A stretch of 64,000 bases of DNA from a virus, in IMG/VR virus record IMGVR_UViG_3300008448_000046, positions 1 to 64,000 of that record. One strand, written 5' to 3'. This document shows, piece by piece, positions 6,423 through 17,400 of this stretch. The notes under the pieces are model-generated. The model had not been told where the DNA came from, searched no databases, and saw only the letters and a program-made list of their open reading frames with translations. The position numbers and the translations under genes are program-made. How positions within the stretch are numbered: position 1 is the first letter of the stretch; each line of letters starts with the position of its first letter.

Positions 6423-8897
6423 ATGCCACCAGGTTTTTTCCCTCCAGGCTATACAAGCCCTAATTACCCAGGTGCAACTACAGCATCAACTGGCAGTAAT
6501 ACTACAGTAGGCAATACAGGACTAGCAAAGAATCTGTCAGTTTCTGGAAATGTTAAAGATCTAGTATCAGCCGGCGGCAATGCATTAAAGCAGATAGCAG
6601 CTAATAATTTACCAGGGATTCCTTCCTTACCTAATGTTAAAATTTTAGAGTTAGCAGATGTTGGAAAGTTATCAGAATACAGTGCAGCAGAAAAAACTAT
6701 AGTTCCTATAAATGAAACGCCACCGTTTCCTAACATCTTAGGTGTTTACTCTACAGTAAACTACATTTTTACCCTGTCGGTATTGACTGATGAAGAAATT
6801 AATTTTCCTGATGAAACATATCGAAAAGGAATATTTCGTCCAAACACTATCGTCCTTAGAAGCGGTAGCGGACTTCCGGATAACAGAATCCCTACAGCTA
6901 TAACAACACAGAATAACCCTTCGGGAAAATTTGATTTCTTTATGGATAATTTGCGTATCGAAGGCGCAATGGGGTTTGATAAAACTACAGGAAATACAAA
7001 TGCTACTGGATTAAGTTTTCAAATTACAGAAACTTATAGCATGGGATTGTTTATGCAGGCTATCCAAATTGCAGCTAAAAATGCCGGACATCAAAATTAT
7101 CTTACAGCACCTTTTTTACTTAAAATTGAATTTGCAGGGCATGTAGACAGCGATAATACATCAGTTAATATACCAGGAACTACTCGATATATTCCTTTAA
7201 AATTAAGAGAAGTTGAGATGGCAGTTGATGCTAAAGGTGCAACATATGCAGTTGAAGCATACCCATGGAACGAACAAGGGTTCGCAGATTCTTACTCAAT
7301 GCTACTGACAGAAGTTAACATTGCTGGAGCAACAGTACAAGAAATGTTGCAATCAGGACCAAAGAGTCTTCAAAAACAAATAAATGATAGAATTAGAGAA
7401 ACTGCAAATAAAGACACACAAGCTCAGGTTTCTGTTCCTGATGAAGTTGTAATTTTATTTCCTACAGATTTAAAAACAACAGGCAACGTATCAACAACAT
7501 CAACAACCTCTGCTACAACGAATCCTAATCAAGTAGGTGCTGCAACTACTATTGAAAACAAATTAGGAATTAGCAAGGGAGGGGATTCTGCATATTACAC
7601 TCAATCCTCAGTAAACAAAATTGGATCAGCTCAGATGGCATTTGATAGTTCTCGAGCAGCTGATAAAGAATTTGCCAAAGATAATGCTGCATACAATGAA
7701 TCAAGCGGATATTATAATCGAGCAGGAGTTGTAAGTCCAGTAAACACTTCTGATTTTAGATTTAAACAGGGTAGCAATATAACCAATGTAATCAATCAAG
7801 TTATTTTACAAAGCGATTATGCTAGACAAGCAACTAGTAATAATCAAATTACTAATGAAGGAATGATTCCTTGGTGGAGAATTGAAACACAAGTTTACAA
7901 TAAATCAACTGATGCTAACTTAGGACAAACTGGAGAGAAACCTAAAATAATAGTATATAGGATAGTGCCGTATCTAGTACACTCGAGTAGATTTATGCCA
8001 CCTAATACACCTCCTCCAGGGATTGATAAACTTAAAAAACAAGCAATTAAAGAATACAACTATGTGTTTACCGGTAAAAATCTAGATGTTTTAAGTTTTA
8101 ACATGCACTTTAACGCAGGCTTTTATCAAAGTTATACTGCTGATTCTGGTATTCTTAATCAAGATGTTAAAAAACAAACACAAGAAAGCGGCGCAGTTGA
8201 CGAAACAGTAGAAAGAGCACAAAATTCTACTGGGAATACAGTGATACCAGATAACTCAATGGGCACTCAACGAAGATACGATGCAATTAGTACTCGTACT
8301 GATAACGCCGGCGGTGGCGGAATTGAAACTGTAGAAACACGAATCGCCAGACAGTTCCATGATATTTTAACTGAAGGCGCAGACATGCTTGCTGTTGATA
8401 TGGAAATTATCGGAGATCCGTACTATCTTGGTGATAGTGGAATGGGTAATTATACTGCACCAGAAACAAGCTTAATTAATATTAATGCAGACGGTACTAT
8501 AGATTATCAAAGTGGCGAAGTAGATTTAGTTTTAAATTTTAGAACACCAGTTGATTTGAATGAAAATACCGGATTTTACGAATTTGGTCCGGATAAATTA
8601 GTAGCAGAGTACAGCGGACTTTATAAAGTTCAAACTATTGTTAGTAATTTTTCTAGGGGTAAATTTGTACAGCAATTAAGTATGACACGAAGAATGATAC
8701 AAGAACTTAAAGATGAAGCTCCTGCTACACCTTCTCTTGCAGTTGCTTCGGATAATCCTCCCACATGGGAACAGACACAAGCTAATGTTCTTGCTGCTAT
8801 TACTAAAACTAACCAAACTGGTGAGAAAAATGTAGTAGATAATAAAGGAACTGTAGTACCTGTAACACCACCAGTTAGACAACCATTTACAATTTAA
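6423..8897 (+). CDS. Large baseplate hub/tail structural protein
   Basis: An 824-residue protein one base after gp53. The N terminus is Pro/Gly/Thr rich (MPPGFFPPGYTSPNYPG). A conserved domain at about 100-330 includes GAMGFDKTTGNTNATGLSF and APFLLKIEFAGH. A Ser/Thr/Asn-rich linker follows near 350-400. The C-terminal domain has MEIIGDPYYLGDSGMGNY, VDLVLNFRTPVD and YKVQTIVSNFSRGKFVQQL, an ending seen in hub and spike-associated tail proteins, before a disordered tail. Its place between 53 and 5 suggests the central hub role that gp27 plays in T4, but sequence alone does not prove homology. It is conserved in marine T4-like phages as a virion protein. Confidence 0.72.
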   Translation: MPPGFFPPGYTSPNYPGATTASTGSNTTVGNTGLAKNLSVSGNVKDLVSAGGNALKQIAANNLPGIPSLPNVKILELADVGKLSEYSAAEKTIVPINETPPFPNILGVYSTVNYIFTLSVLTDEEINFPDETYRKGIFRPNTIVLRSGSGLPDNRIPTAITTQNNPSGKFDFFMDNLRIEGAMGFDKTTGNTNATGLSFQITETYSMGLFMQAIQIAAKNAGHQNYLTAPFLLKIEFAGHVDSDNTSVNIPGTTRYIPLKLREVEMAVDAKGATYAVEAYPWNEQGFADSYSMLLTEVNIAGATVQEMLQSGPKSLQKQINDRIRETANKDTQAQVSVPDEVVILFPTDLKTTGNVSTTSTTSATTNPNQVGAATTIENKLGISKGGDSAYYTQSSVNKIGSAQMAFDSSRAADKEFAKDNAAYNESSGYYNRAGVVSPVNTSDFRFKQGSNITNVINQVILQSDYARQATSNNQITNEGMIPWWRIETQVYNKSTDANLGQTGEKPKIIVYRIVPYLVHSSRFMPPNTPPPGIDKLKKQAIKEYNYVFTGKNLDVLSFNMHFNAGFYQSYTADSGILNQDVKKQTQESGAVDETVERAQNSTGNTVIPDNSMGTQRRYDAISTRTDNAGGGGIETVETRIARQFHDILTEGADMLAVDMEIIGDPYYLGDSGMGNYTAPETSLININADGTIDYQSGEVDLVLNFRTPVDLNENTGFYEFGPDKLVAEYSGLYKVQTIVSNFSRGKFVQQLSMTRRMIQELKDEAPATPSLAVASDNPPTWEQTQANVLAAITKTNQTGEKNVVDNKGTVVPVTPPVRQPFTI

Positions 8898-8900
8898 AAT

Positions 8901-10478
8901 ATGCCAGAGTTAACTAGATCATCGCAAGAATCATTACCAAATCCAGGACCGTTTCTGGCAAAAATTGTCAGCCACCTCGATACAGAGTACATGGGGACAT
9001 TAGAAGTAGAACTATTACATCCTGTGGGAAACAGTGATTCAAGGGAAGGACAGGTATTCCAAGTCAAATATCTAAGTCCTTTTTATGGAGTCACTAGTGC
9101 AGATTTTTTAGGAAAAGATTCTGACAACGATACTTACGATGAAACTCAAAAAAGTTATGGCTGGTGGATGATTCCACCGGACATAGGAACTACAGTAATG
9201 GTTATATTTGCTAACGGTGATCCTAAAAAAGGATTTTGGATAGGCTGTGTTCAAGACAGATATATGAATTTTATGGTGCCAGGAATGGCATCAACAAGCT
9301 ATAGTAAAGATGGCAAGAAACCTACAGTGCCGGTTGCAGAATATAACAAAGATATAAACGAAGCAGTTCAAGATCCAACTAAAATTAAAAAACCAGTACA
9401 CACTTATCTGCAAGATGTTTTAGAAACTCAAGGGTTATTAGAAGATGATATTAGAGGTCTTACAACATCTAGTGCCCGCCGAGAAGTTCCTAGTGCAGTA
9501 TTTGGAGTGTCAACCCCTGGACCAGTAGATAAGTCCGGAAAAAGAGGCAAAGTTGGAAAATTTGAACATAAGATTGCAGGAGCATTTGTCAGTAGATTAG
9601 GCGGGTCAACTTTAGTCATGGATGATGGCGACGATAAGTTTTTAAGAAAAAAAACTGCTAGTGAAGGCCCTCCTGAATATGCAAATGTAGAAGCAGATGA
9701 AACAGACGGCGACAAAAAAATTCCACATAATGAATTGATTAGAATTCGCACTCGAACTGGGCATCAAATACTATTACATAATAGTGAAGATTTAATCTAC
9801 ATTGGTAATGCTAGAGGAACCAGCTGGATTGAGTTATCAAGTGATGGAAAAATTGATATCTATGCTGAAGATAGTATAAGTGTACATACTGCACAGGATT
9901 TAAATTTCTTTGCAGAGCGTGATATTAATATGCAGGCCGGACGCAATTTTAATACTAAGGTTGCAGGTGAAATGCACACACATGTCAATAAAGATAGTGT
10001 ATTAATTGTAGATGAGAATCAACGAATTTTAGTTAAAAAGAACGTTGAGTCTACAGTTAATGAAAATTTTAAACACACTACAAAAGGCAATGTTGATTGG
10101 AAAACTACAAAAAATAATGCATTTACTGCCGGAGCTTACACTTATATTAAGAGTGGAAGCCAACATATTGAAACAGCAAGCAAAATTCATATGAACGGAC
10201 CATCTGCAACAGCCGCCGTTGAAGCTCAAGTTCCTAAAGAATTAAAAACACATCTGTTGCCTACTGATACTGGTAGTAAAGGAAACATGATTATGCGAAG
10301 AATGCCAACGCATGAACCATATCCTCAACACGAAAATTTAAATCCTACTGAAGTTAAACCTACAAAAACTGATAGAGATGTTGACGGTAGATACGAAGGA
10401 CAATCAACATCTCTATCATCAGCAGCACCACAGTGGAAAAAACTAAGCATTGTTGATACATTTAGAAAAGGGAGTTAA
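8901..10478 (+). CDS. 5: Baseplate central spike gp5-like, without a lysozyme domain
   Basis: A 525-residue spike protein. Residues about 10-130 form the OB-fold expected at the start of gp5/VgrG proteins (FLAKIVSHLDTEYMGTLEVEL, then WWMIPPDIGTTVMVIFANGD and GFWIGCVQD). Residues 300-440 are short beta repeats typical of the trimeric beta-helix needle (GKIDIYAEDSISVHTAQD, then ERDINMQAGRNF, KNVESTVNENFKHTTKG). Between them lies a region with GAFVSRLGGSTLVMDDGDD, as in VgrG-like spikes. The T4 gp5 lysozyme domain is not visible, so wall digestion must come from elsewhere. It should form the membrane-piercing tip under the hub. Genes before and after match T4 baseplate order. Confidence 0.85.
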   Translation: MPELTRSSQESLPNPGPFLAKIVSHLDTEYMGTLEVELLHPVGNSDSREGQVFQVKYLSPFYGVTSADFLGKDSDNDTYDETQKSYGWWMIPPDIGTTVMVIFANGDPKKGFWIGCVQDRYMNFMVPGMASTSYSKDGKKPTVPVAEYNKDINEAVQDPTKIKKPVHTYLQDVLETQGLLEDDIRGLTTSSARREVPSAVFGVSTPGPVDKSGKRGKVGKFEHKIAGAFVSRLGGSTLVMDDGDDKFLRKKTASEGPPEYANVEADETDGDKKIPHNELIRIRTRTGHQILLHNSEDLIYIGNARGTSWIELSSDGKIDIYAEDSISVHTAQDLNFFAERDINMQAGRNFNTKVAGEMHTHVNKDSVLIVDENQRILVKKNVESTVNENFKHTTKGNVDWKTTKNNAFTAGAYTYIKSGSQHIETASKIHMNGPSATAAVEAQVPKELKTHLLPTDTGSKGNMIMRRMPTHEPYPQHENLNPTEVKPTKTDRDVDGRYEGQSTSLSSAAPQWKKLSIVDTFRKGS

Positions 10479-10485
10479 ATAGTTT

Positions 10486-10929
10486 ATGGTTACTGGAAAC
10501 AGATTATATGAAAATATAACTTTACCTGCTCCTAAGCAGGCTAACTTTATCCCTGGCGCACGGACATATCGTGGGTTCAGTACACTTTCTAGTGATACTA
10601 ACTCATATACTCTCTATGATCTTAACTTGATTAAACAGGATATCATTAATCATTTCCATATCAGACAAGGTGAACGATTAGAGCAGCCCGAATTTGGTAC
10701 TGTAATTTGGGATTTATTGTTTGAACCATTAACTGATCAAGTGAAAAACTTGATAACAAAAAATGTTGAAACTATCATTAACTATGATCCGCGTGTTAGA
10801 GCAGATCAAATAATTGTAACACAGTACGAAACAGGTATTCAAATTGAGTGTTCACTGACTTACTTGCCTTATAACATTTCCGAAGCCCTAAGATTTAAAT
10901 TTGACCAGGATAACGGGCTTATCAATTAA
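10486..10929 (+). CDS. 25: Baseplate wedge protein gp25-like
   Basis: A 147-residue member of the gp25/GPW family. It has the family core LYDLNLIKQDIINHFHIRQGERLEQPEFG, here split for display as LYDLNLIKQDI and HIRQGERLEQPEFGT, followed by IWDLLFEPLTD and YDPRVRADQI, the last being the conserved Arg-containing turn. gp25 joins the wedge to the tail sheath and is conserved in contractile injection systems. The start lies 7 bases after gp5, and a 50-base gap with a late box follows before gp6. Confidence 0.92.
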   Translation: MVTGNRLYENITLPAPKQANFIPGARTYRGFSTLSSDTNSYTLYDLNLIKQDIINHFHIRQGERLEQPEFGTVIWDLLFEPLTDQVKNLITKNVETIINYDPRVRADQIIVTQYETGIQIECSLTYLPYNISEALRFKFDQDNGLIN

Positions 10930-10949
10930 ACACCCAGATAATAAATTCC

Positions 10950-10957
10950 AATAAATA
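10950..10957 (+). promoter_or_regulatory. T4-type late promoter before gp6
   Basis: AATAAATA in the only gap between gp25 and gp6, 22 bases before the gp6 ATG at 10980. It has the same core and spacing class as the box before gp48, so an additional late start for the gp6/giant-gene transcript is likely. Confidence 0.6.
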
Positions 10958-10979
10958 TATCTGTTAATAGGAAACAGAT

Positions 10980-13900
10980 ATGTCAGCAACTGATAGACAA
11001 AATAGACTTTTAGTCGCAGAAGACTGGAAAAGAATATACCAAAGTTATAGAAACGCAGACTTTCAAAGTTACGATTTTGAAAATCTTCGTAGAACTATGA
11101 TTAGCTATCTTCGAGAAAATTATCCAGAAGATTTTAATGATTATATTGAATCTAGCGAGTACCTTGCATTAATTGATCTAATAGCATTTTTGGGACAAAA
11201 TGTTGCATTTAGGGTTGATTTAAATGCTAGAGAAAACTTTTTAGAACTTGCAGAACGCAGAGATAGTGTCCTACGTCTAGCTAGATTACTAAGCTACACG
11301 CCAAAAAGGAATATTCCTGCTAGCGGATTACTAAAGTTCACTAGCGTAAGCACTACACAAACAGTTGTTGATAGTAACGGACGAAATTTATCCGGACAAA
11401 CTGTATTGTGGAATGATCCTGCTAATACTAATTGGTACGATCAATTTATTAAAATAATAAATGCAGCTATACCTGCAAGCAAACAGTTTGGAAATCCGGA
11501 CGATAAAAAGACAGTATACGGAGTCCCAACTGAACAATATAGATTTCAGAGCGTAAATGCAGATGTTCCGGTTTACTCGTTTACAAAAACAGTAGACGGC
11601 CGTAACATGGATTTTGAAATAGTTAGCACTGTGTTTACTGGAGCTGACGAAATATACGAAGAGTCCCCTAGCGTCGCAAACAATCTTGCTTTCCTTTATA
11701 GAGAAGACGGAAAAGGCCCAGCAAGTAATTCAACTGGATTCTTTTTACATTTTAGACAAGGTACATTAAATCAAGGAACGTTTACAATTACTCAACCTTC
11801 AACTAACGAAGTAGTTGACCTTGACGCTGTTAATGTTAACAACAGCGACATGTGGCTTTATAAAATTGATAACAATGGATTTGAAACAGAGCAGTGGGCT
11901 AAAGTTCCTTCATTAGAGGGTAACAATATCATTTATAACAGTCTGCAAAAAAATATTAAAAATATTTTTACTGTTATTACACGATCAAGTGATCGCGTAA
12001 GTTTATCGTTTAGTGACGGTACATTTGGAAACTTACCGCTTGGCACATTTAGAGTATACTATAGAATTAGTAACGGATTAAATTATACAATTAATCCAAA
12101 AGATGTTAGAGGAATCACTATTGATATTCCTTACGTTTCTAATATTGGTCAAGTTGAAACACTGACAATTACAATGTCATTACAAACAAGTGTGGCGAAT
12201 TCCGCAGCATCAGAAACAAATGCAGAAATTAAAAATAATGCACCGGCTACATATTACACACAAAATAGAATGATTACAGCTGAGGATTATAATATTAGTC
12301 CTTTATCAGTAAGTCAAAGTGTAGCAAAAATAAAATCAATCAATAGATCTAGCAGTGGCATAAGTCGATATTTTGATCTAGTTGATCCAACCGGGAAGTA
12401 TAGTAAGACTAATTTATTTGCCGACGATGGGGCTGTGTATATTGAAAAATTTATTGACAATTTTAAATTCAGTTATTTGACTAGAACAGATATTGAGAGT
12501 GTCATTTATAATGAAATTTCATCTATCTTAGAAAAAAATACATTAAGAGATTTTTACTATTCAGAATTTCCAAATGTAGATACCGCACCGGTTGATGTTA
12601 AGTGGATAAACGTAACTTCTGATACTAATCAGTCTACCGGATATTTTACCGACCTATCTGAAATTATTCCTTTTAAAACAGGAGCATTTACAACTACTGA
12701 GTTAAAACATATAGAATTTGGAGCCTTATTAAAATTTGTAGTACCTAATTCTGCAACACAATATTTTGACACATCCGATAGCAATAAAATTGTTACTACT
12801 ACTGAAAACACCAGCCTAATTCCTAATGCATCATCGGTGCTATGGACTAAGGTTGTTAGCGTATACGGTGACGGCACAAATAATAATACTGGTATTAAGC
12901 CAGATGGTGCTGGAACAGTACTATTGAACGATGTGATACCGTCAAACGCAGTGTTACAACAAATTATCCCTAGATGGCGCACTTCTCTTGAGACTACTGT
13001 AGTCAGTACAATGGTTGATTTAATTTATTCTAATAAACCATTTGGACTTCGATACGATGTTAATACAAAGACCTGGAAAATTATTTTTGAAGCCAATCTT
13101 AACCAAAGCACAACATTTAGTTTAGGCAAGGCTGGAGATATTGGAAATTCAAAATTAGATAACAGTTGGATATTTTTATTCACAACTGACACCGAGTACT
13201 ATACTGTCCAATATAGACAACTAAGATACATCTTCGAAAGTGATAAACAGATACGTTTTTATTTTGATGCTTCGGATAAAGTATATGATGTGAAATCAAA
13301 TACTACAATCAAGGATAAAATAAAAATTTTACGAATTAACACACGACCGTCGTTAACTATTCCCTATACATTAGATTTAGATTGGGAAATTTCTGAAGAG
13401 TTTAAAGGATTAGATGGTTACGTAGATACTAAAAAGATTCAAATTACATTTACTGACACTGATGAAGATAGTGTAGTAGATAACCCAGAATTATTTGAAC
13501 AACTTATTAACAAAAGCAGTTCAAAGTACTATGTAGTACTTGAAAAATATTCAATCGCACAAGGGCAAGAAGATTATAGATATCTTTCAAATACGGGAGA
13601 AGTAATAATTCTACCCTCAGAAAGTTCTGTGATTAATTTTAATGACTACAACGACAGTCAGCATTTTTATTTTGTTGATACGGATGTAGTTAAAAAATTA
13701 AATCTAGCCCAAGGAAAATTAAGTTTTAGTGATTCATATCGAGTATTTCAAGGAAGAGATAATTTAAATTTTCAGTATATTCATAATGCTGATTACGAAT
13801 CTAGAATTGATCCAGGCCTTACTAATATTGTAGACATTTTTGTTTTAACTAAAAACTACGATAAAGAATATCGAAGATACCTACAAGGAAGTTTAACGAC

Positions 13901-14444
13901 CGAACCACTACCACCAAGCAGCGATGAGTTGTTTAATTTATTATCTACAGATCTTAATAAAATAAAATCTATTAGCGATGAAATTATCTACCATCCTGTC
14001 AAATATAAAATTTTATTTGGAAATAAGGCATCTCCGGACCTTCAAGCAACCTTTAAAATTGTTAAAAATTCTGAAAAGGTAGTAAGTGATAATGATATTA
14101 AATCAAGAGCGTTATCTGCAATAAATCAATTTTTCTCTTTGGAAAATTGGGACTTCGGAGATAGTTTTTACTTTACAGAACTAGCAACATATGTGATGAA
14201 TCAATTAGCACCAGATATTGTAAATTTTATTATTGTACCTAATAAATCAAATTTATTTTTTGGTAGCTTATATGAAATTCAAGCAGAAAGAGATCAAATA
14301 TTTGTAAGCGGAGCATCTGTGGATAATATTGAAATTATTTCCGCAATTACTGCAACAAAAATTAAGAGCTCTGGTGAAATCTTTATACAATCAACAACAC
14401 TAAATGAACAAAATATTCTTAGCAGCACGATTGGGAGTGTTTAA
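10980..14444 (+). CDS. 6: Baseplate wedge protein gp6-like
   Basis: A 1,154-residue protein, much longer than T4 gp6 (660 aa) but matching the N-terminal pattern of marine homologues: LRRTMISYLRENYPEDFNDY, then SSEYLALIDLIAFLGQNVAFRVDLNARENF and RDSVLRLARLLSYTPKR (read as adjoining segments). This all-helical start is how gp6/J-type proteins begin. The C terminus has NDIKSRALSAINQFFSLENWDFGDSFYFTEL (in consecutive pieces) and a domain that in T4 makes the dimer contacts of the iris. gp6 builds the ring around the hub with gp25 and gp53, its neighbours here. The last base of its stop is the first base of the next gene's start. Confidence 0.87.
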   Translation: MSATDRQNRLLVAEDWKRIYQSYRNADFQSYDFENLRRTMISYLRENYPEDFNDYIESSEYLALIDLIAFLGQNVAFRVDLNARENFLELAERRDSVLRLARLLSYTPKRNIPASGLLKFTSVSTTQTVVDSNGRNLSGQTVLWNDPANTNWYDQFIKIINAAIPASKQFGNPDDKKTVYGVPTEQYRFQSVNADVPVYSFTKTVDGRNMDFEIVSTVFTGADEIYEESPSVANNLAFLYREDGKGPASNSTGFFLHFRQGTLNQGTFTITQPSTNEVVDLDAVNVNNSDMWLYKIDNNGFETEQWAKVPSLEGNNIIYNSLQKNIKNIFTVITRSSDRVSLSFSDGTFGNLPLGTFRVYYRISNGLNYTINPKDVRGITIDIPYVSNIGQVETLTITMSLQTSVANSAASETNAEIKNNAPATYYTQNRMITAEDYNISPLSVSQSVAKIKSINRSSSGISRYFDLVDPTGKYSKTNLFADDGAVYIEKFIDNFKFSYLTRTDIESVIYNEISSILEKNTLRDFYYSEFPNVDTAPVDVKWINVTSDTNQSTGYFTDLSEIIPFKTGAFTTTELKHIEFGALLKFVVPNSATQYFDTSDSNKIVTTTENTSLIPNASSVLWTKVVSVYGDGTNNNTGIKPDGAGTVLLNDVIPSNAVLQQIIPRWRTSLETTVVSTMVDLIYSNKPFGLRYDVNTKTWKIIFEANLNQSTTFSLGKAGDIGNSKLDNSWIFLFTTDTEYYTVQYRQLRYIFESDKQIRFYFDASDKVYDVKSNTTIKDKIKILRINTRPSLTIPYTLDLDWEISEEFKGLDGYVDTKKIQITFTDTDEDSVVDNPELFEQLINKSSSKYYVVLEKYSIAQGQEDYRYLSNTGEVIILPSESSVINFNDYNDSQHFYFVDTDVVKKLNLAQGKLSFSDSYRVFQGRDNLNFQYIHNADYESRIDPGLTNIVDIFVLTKNYDKEYRRYLQGSLTTEPLPPSSDELFNLLSTDLNKIKSISDEIIYHPVKYKILFGNKASPDLQATFKIVKNSEKVVSDNDIKSRALSAINQFFSLENWDFGDSFYFTELATYVMNQLAPDIVNFIIVPNKSNLFFGSLYEIQAERDQIFVSGASVDNIEIISAITATKIKSSGEIFIQSTTLNEQNILSSTIGSV

Positions 14445-17400
14445 TGGCATACGATAAAAATCAAAATGAGAACGGTGTCCCTATAAATTCAAACGAAAAA
14501 AGAAGATCGTCAAGTCTTCTTCCTAGATTTTATAGAACAGATGCTAACAAAAAATTTACCGAAGCCACTATAGATCAACTAACACAGCCTGGAAAAGTTA
14601 AAAAAGTAAATGGCTACATTGGAAGAAAAAACGCCAAAGCAGTCACGGCTAGCGATATTTTTATTGAAGCATCGGATATTGATAGATCTAATTATCAACT
14701 TGAACCTGCAGCAATTATTCAAGACTACTTAGGCAATGTATCATTTTTAAAAGATTATATAGATCACATTAATCATGTTAAGATCAACAACGGAATCGTT
14801 GATAACCATGAGAGATTAAACAAGCAAGAATTTTATTCTTGGGAACCTCATATCTGCTGGGACAAATTTGCTAATTTTCAACAGTATTTTTGGTTACCCT
14901 ATGGCCCTCCTGTTATTTCTGTAGCAGGACAACAACTAGCAATAGAAAGCACTTATACTGTTGTTACTGTTGACGAGGGAGATAACCGGTCTTTTGTTTT
15001 CACACCAGACGGATTAAGTAAAAATCCTTCTTTAACATTATACAGAGGACAAACTTATAATTTTATAATTAATTCTCCAGGAGAACCATTCAGTATTAAA
15101 ACTGAACGAACTATTGGCTCAACAGATCGTTACTTGCAGGGTGTAAGTCAAAATGCTGTAGAAGTAGGAGAAATTAAATTTTCAATTCCTGAGGACGCAC
15201 CGGACTTTTTATTTTACACAAGTGAAAATAATATTGATACTTCGGGCATATTTAAAATACAAGACATTACAGAAAACACATTTTTAGATGTTGAAAAAGA
15301 CATCCTAGGCAAAAAGACTTATACTATGTCTAATGGTGTTTCTTTTAGTAACGGAATGAAAATTAAATTTACTGGAACTGTATCTCCTGAAAAGTATTCT
15401 AATTCTATTTGGTATGTTGAGGGTGTAGGAAATAAAATTACATTAGTAAGCGAAAAAGATTTAGAAATCATCAGCACATATACTTCTGATAGTCAGGTGT
15501 TGTTCGATGACACTCCTTTTGATTTTTTACCTTTTAGTGATGCAAATAGTTTAGCTGCATCAAAAGATTATATTACTATCAATAGATCAAGTCCAGATAG
15601 AAATCCGTGGGCTAGATATAATCGATGGTTCCACGAAGATGTGATTAAAACTAGTTATGAATTAAATTCTTTAGCGCCAGATATTGATCAGAGCGGAAGA
15701 GCAAAAAGACCAATTATTGAATTTGATGCAGGTGTAAAATTATATAATTTTGGATCAGTTGCAAAGAAAAATGTAGATTTAGTAGATACATTTACTACTG
15801 ACGTTTTTAGTACTATTGAAGGAAGTTTAGGTTATAATATTGATAATGTAGATCTAGTAAACGGCCAGAGAATTCTGTTCACAGCTGATACAGATATACG
15901 AGTTCAAGGGAAAATTTTTGAAGTTAAGTTTATCAACGTAAAGCCAGCTAATCGACAAGTTGAATTTAACGGAATTACAAATGTAGAAATTCCGACTAAC
16001 CACCTTAATCTTGATATTGATCACGGATTAGTTAACGGAAGACGAGTAGAATATTTGTCAAACGGTAACACTGCAATTGGTGGACTAGTTAATCGCCAAG
16101 TTTATTATGTTTACGTAGTTGATAATAAAAGAATTAGACTATATTCAGATAAAAATCTAACACAAGTTGTTACCTTAACCTCGCAAAGTGAAGGAAATCA
16201 CTTGCTTGATATAGTAACGGTAGCACAAGATCAAATTACTCTAATTGAAACTGACGATACTGTTCCTATTAACGGAGAAACAGTTCTTGTAAAGTTCGGC
16301 CAAGAAAATCAAGGATCAATGTATTATTATAATGGATCCATTTGGAACAAAGGCCAGCAAAAAATAACAGTAAATCAGTCTCCTTTATTTGATTTATTTG
16401 ACGAGGATGGAAATAGCTTTGCAGACATTTCTGTTTACGACGGATCAAGTTTTGCAGGAAATAAGATTTTTTCATATAAAACTTCTTCACTTAGTGCCGA
16501 CTCTGAATTAGGGTTCGGGTTATCTTATCAAAATATAGCAAATGTAGGAGACATATTATTTGAATTTAATCTATTAACAGATTATTTTCAATATAAAGAA
16601 AACTTTGTTACACTATCAAAAAATACAGATACTGGATTTTTAAAAATTATTCACGGATATAATCTTGAAGAATATTCTAATGGATGGTGTAAGAATTTAA
16701 TTACTAATGCTCAACCTATTATTAGAATTTACGAAGGTACAGAATATAAGAATAACTTTCCTATTGACGTATACGATAATGCAAACGATTTATTAGATCT
16801 TGAAGTTAGAGTTTTAATTAACGGTAAAAGAATTCCAAAGACTGCGTTTACTGTAGAAACAGGAATAAACTACAAATACGTATCGCTTAATCAAAACAGT
16901 AGAATAACAATTACAGATTCAGATGTAATAACCTTAAAATGCTTTGCAAAACAAGCTAAGAATAAAAAAGGATATTACGAAATACCTTTAAGTTTACAAA
17001 ATAATCCTTTAAACAATAATTTACAATACTTTACTTTAGGCGAAGTTATTGATCATGTATCTTCAATCTCTGAAAATATTCCAGGATTTGTAGGAAATTA
17101 TATTGGACAAGGTAATCTTAGAGACTTAGGAGACACATCCTCGTACGGTACACGGTTCGTTCAGCACACATGTCCGTTAAATTTTAGCCTTTATCATCTT
17201 GGTTCAAAAACTGCTAATGTTCTAAAATCTGTTGAAGACGCTAAAGAAACGTATGCAACATTCAAAAGATTATTTTTAAGACTAGCCGAAGAATCAGGTT
17301 CTGGCAGCAATATTAGGGACCATGTTGATGAGATTTTATATCAAATAAATCAACAGACTCCTAAAACAAATCCTTATTATCTAAGCGATATGTTTGCCTA

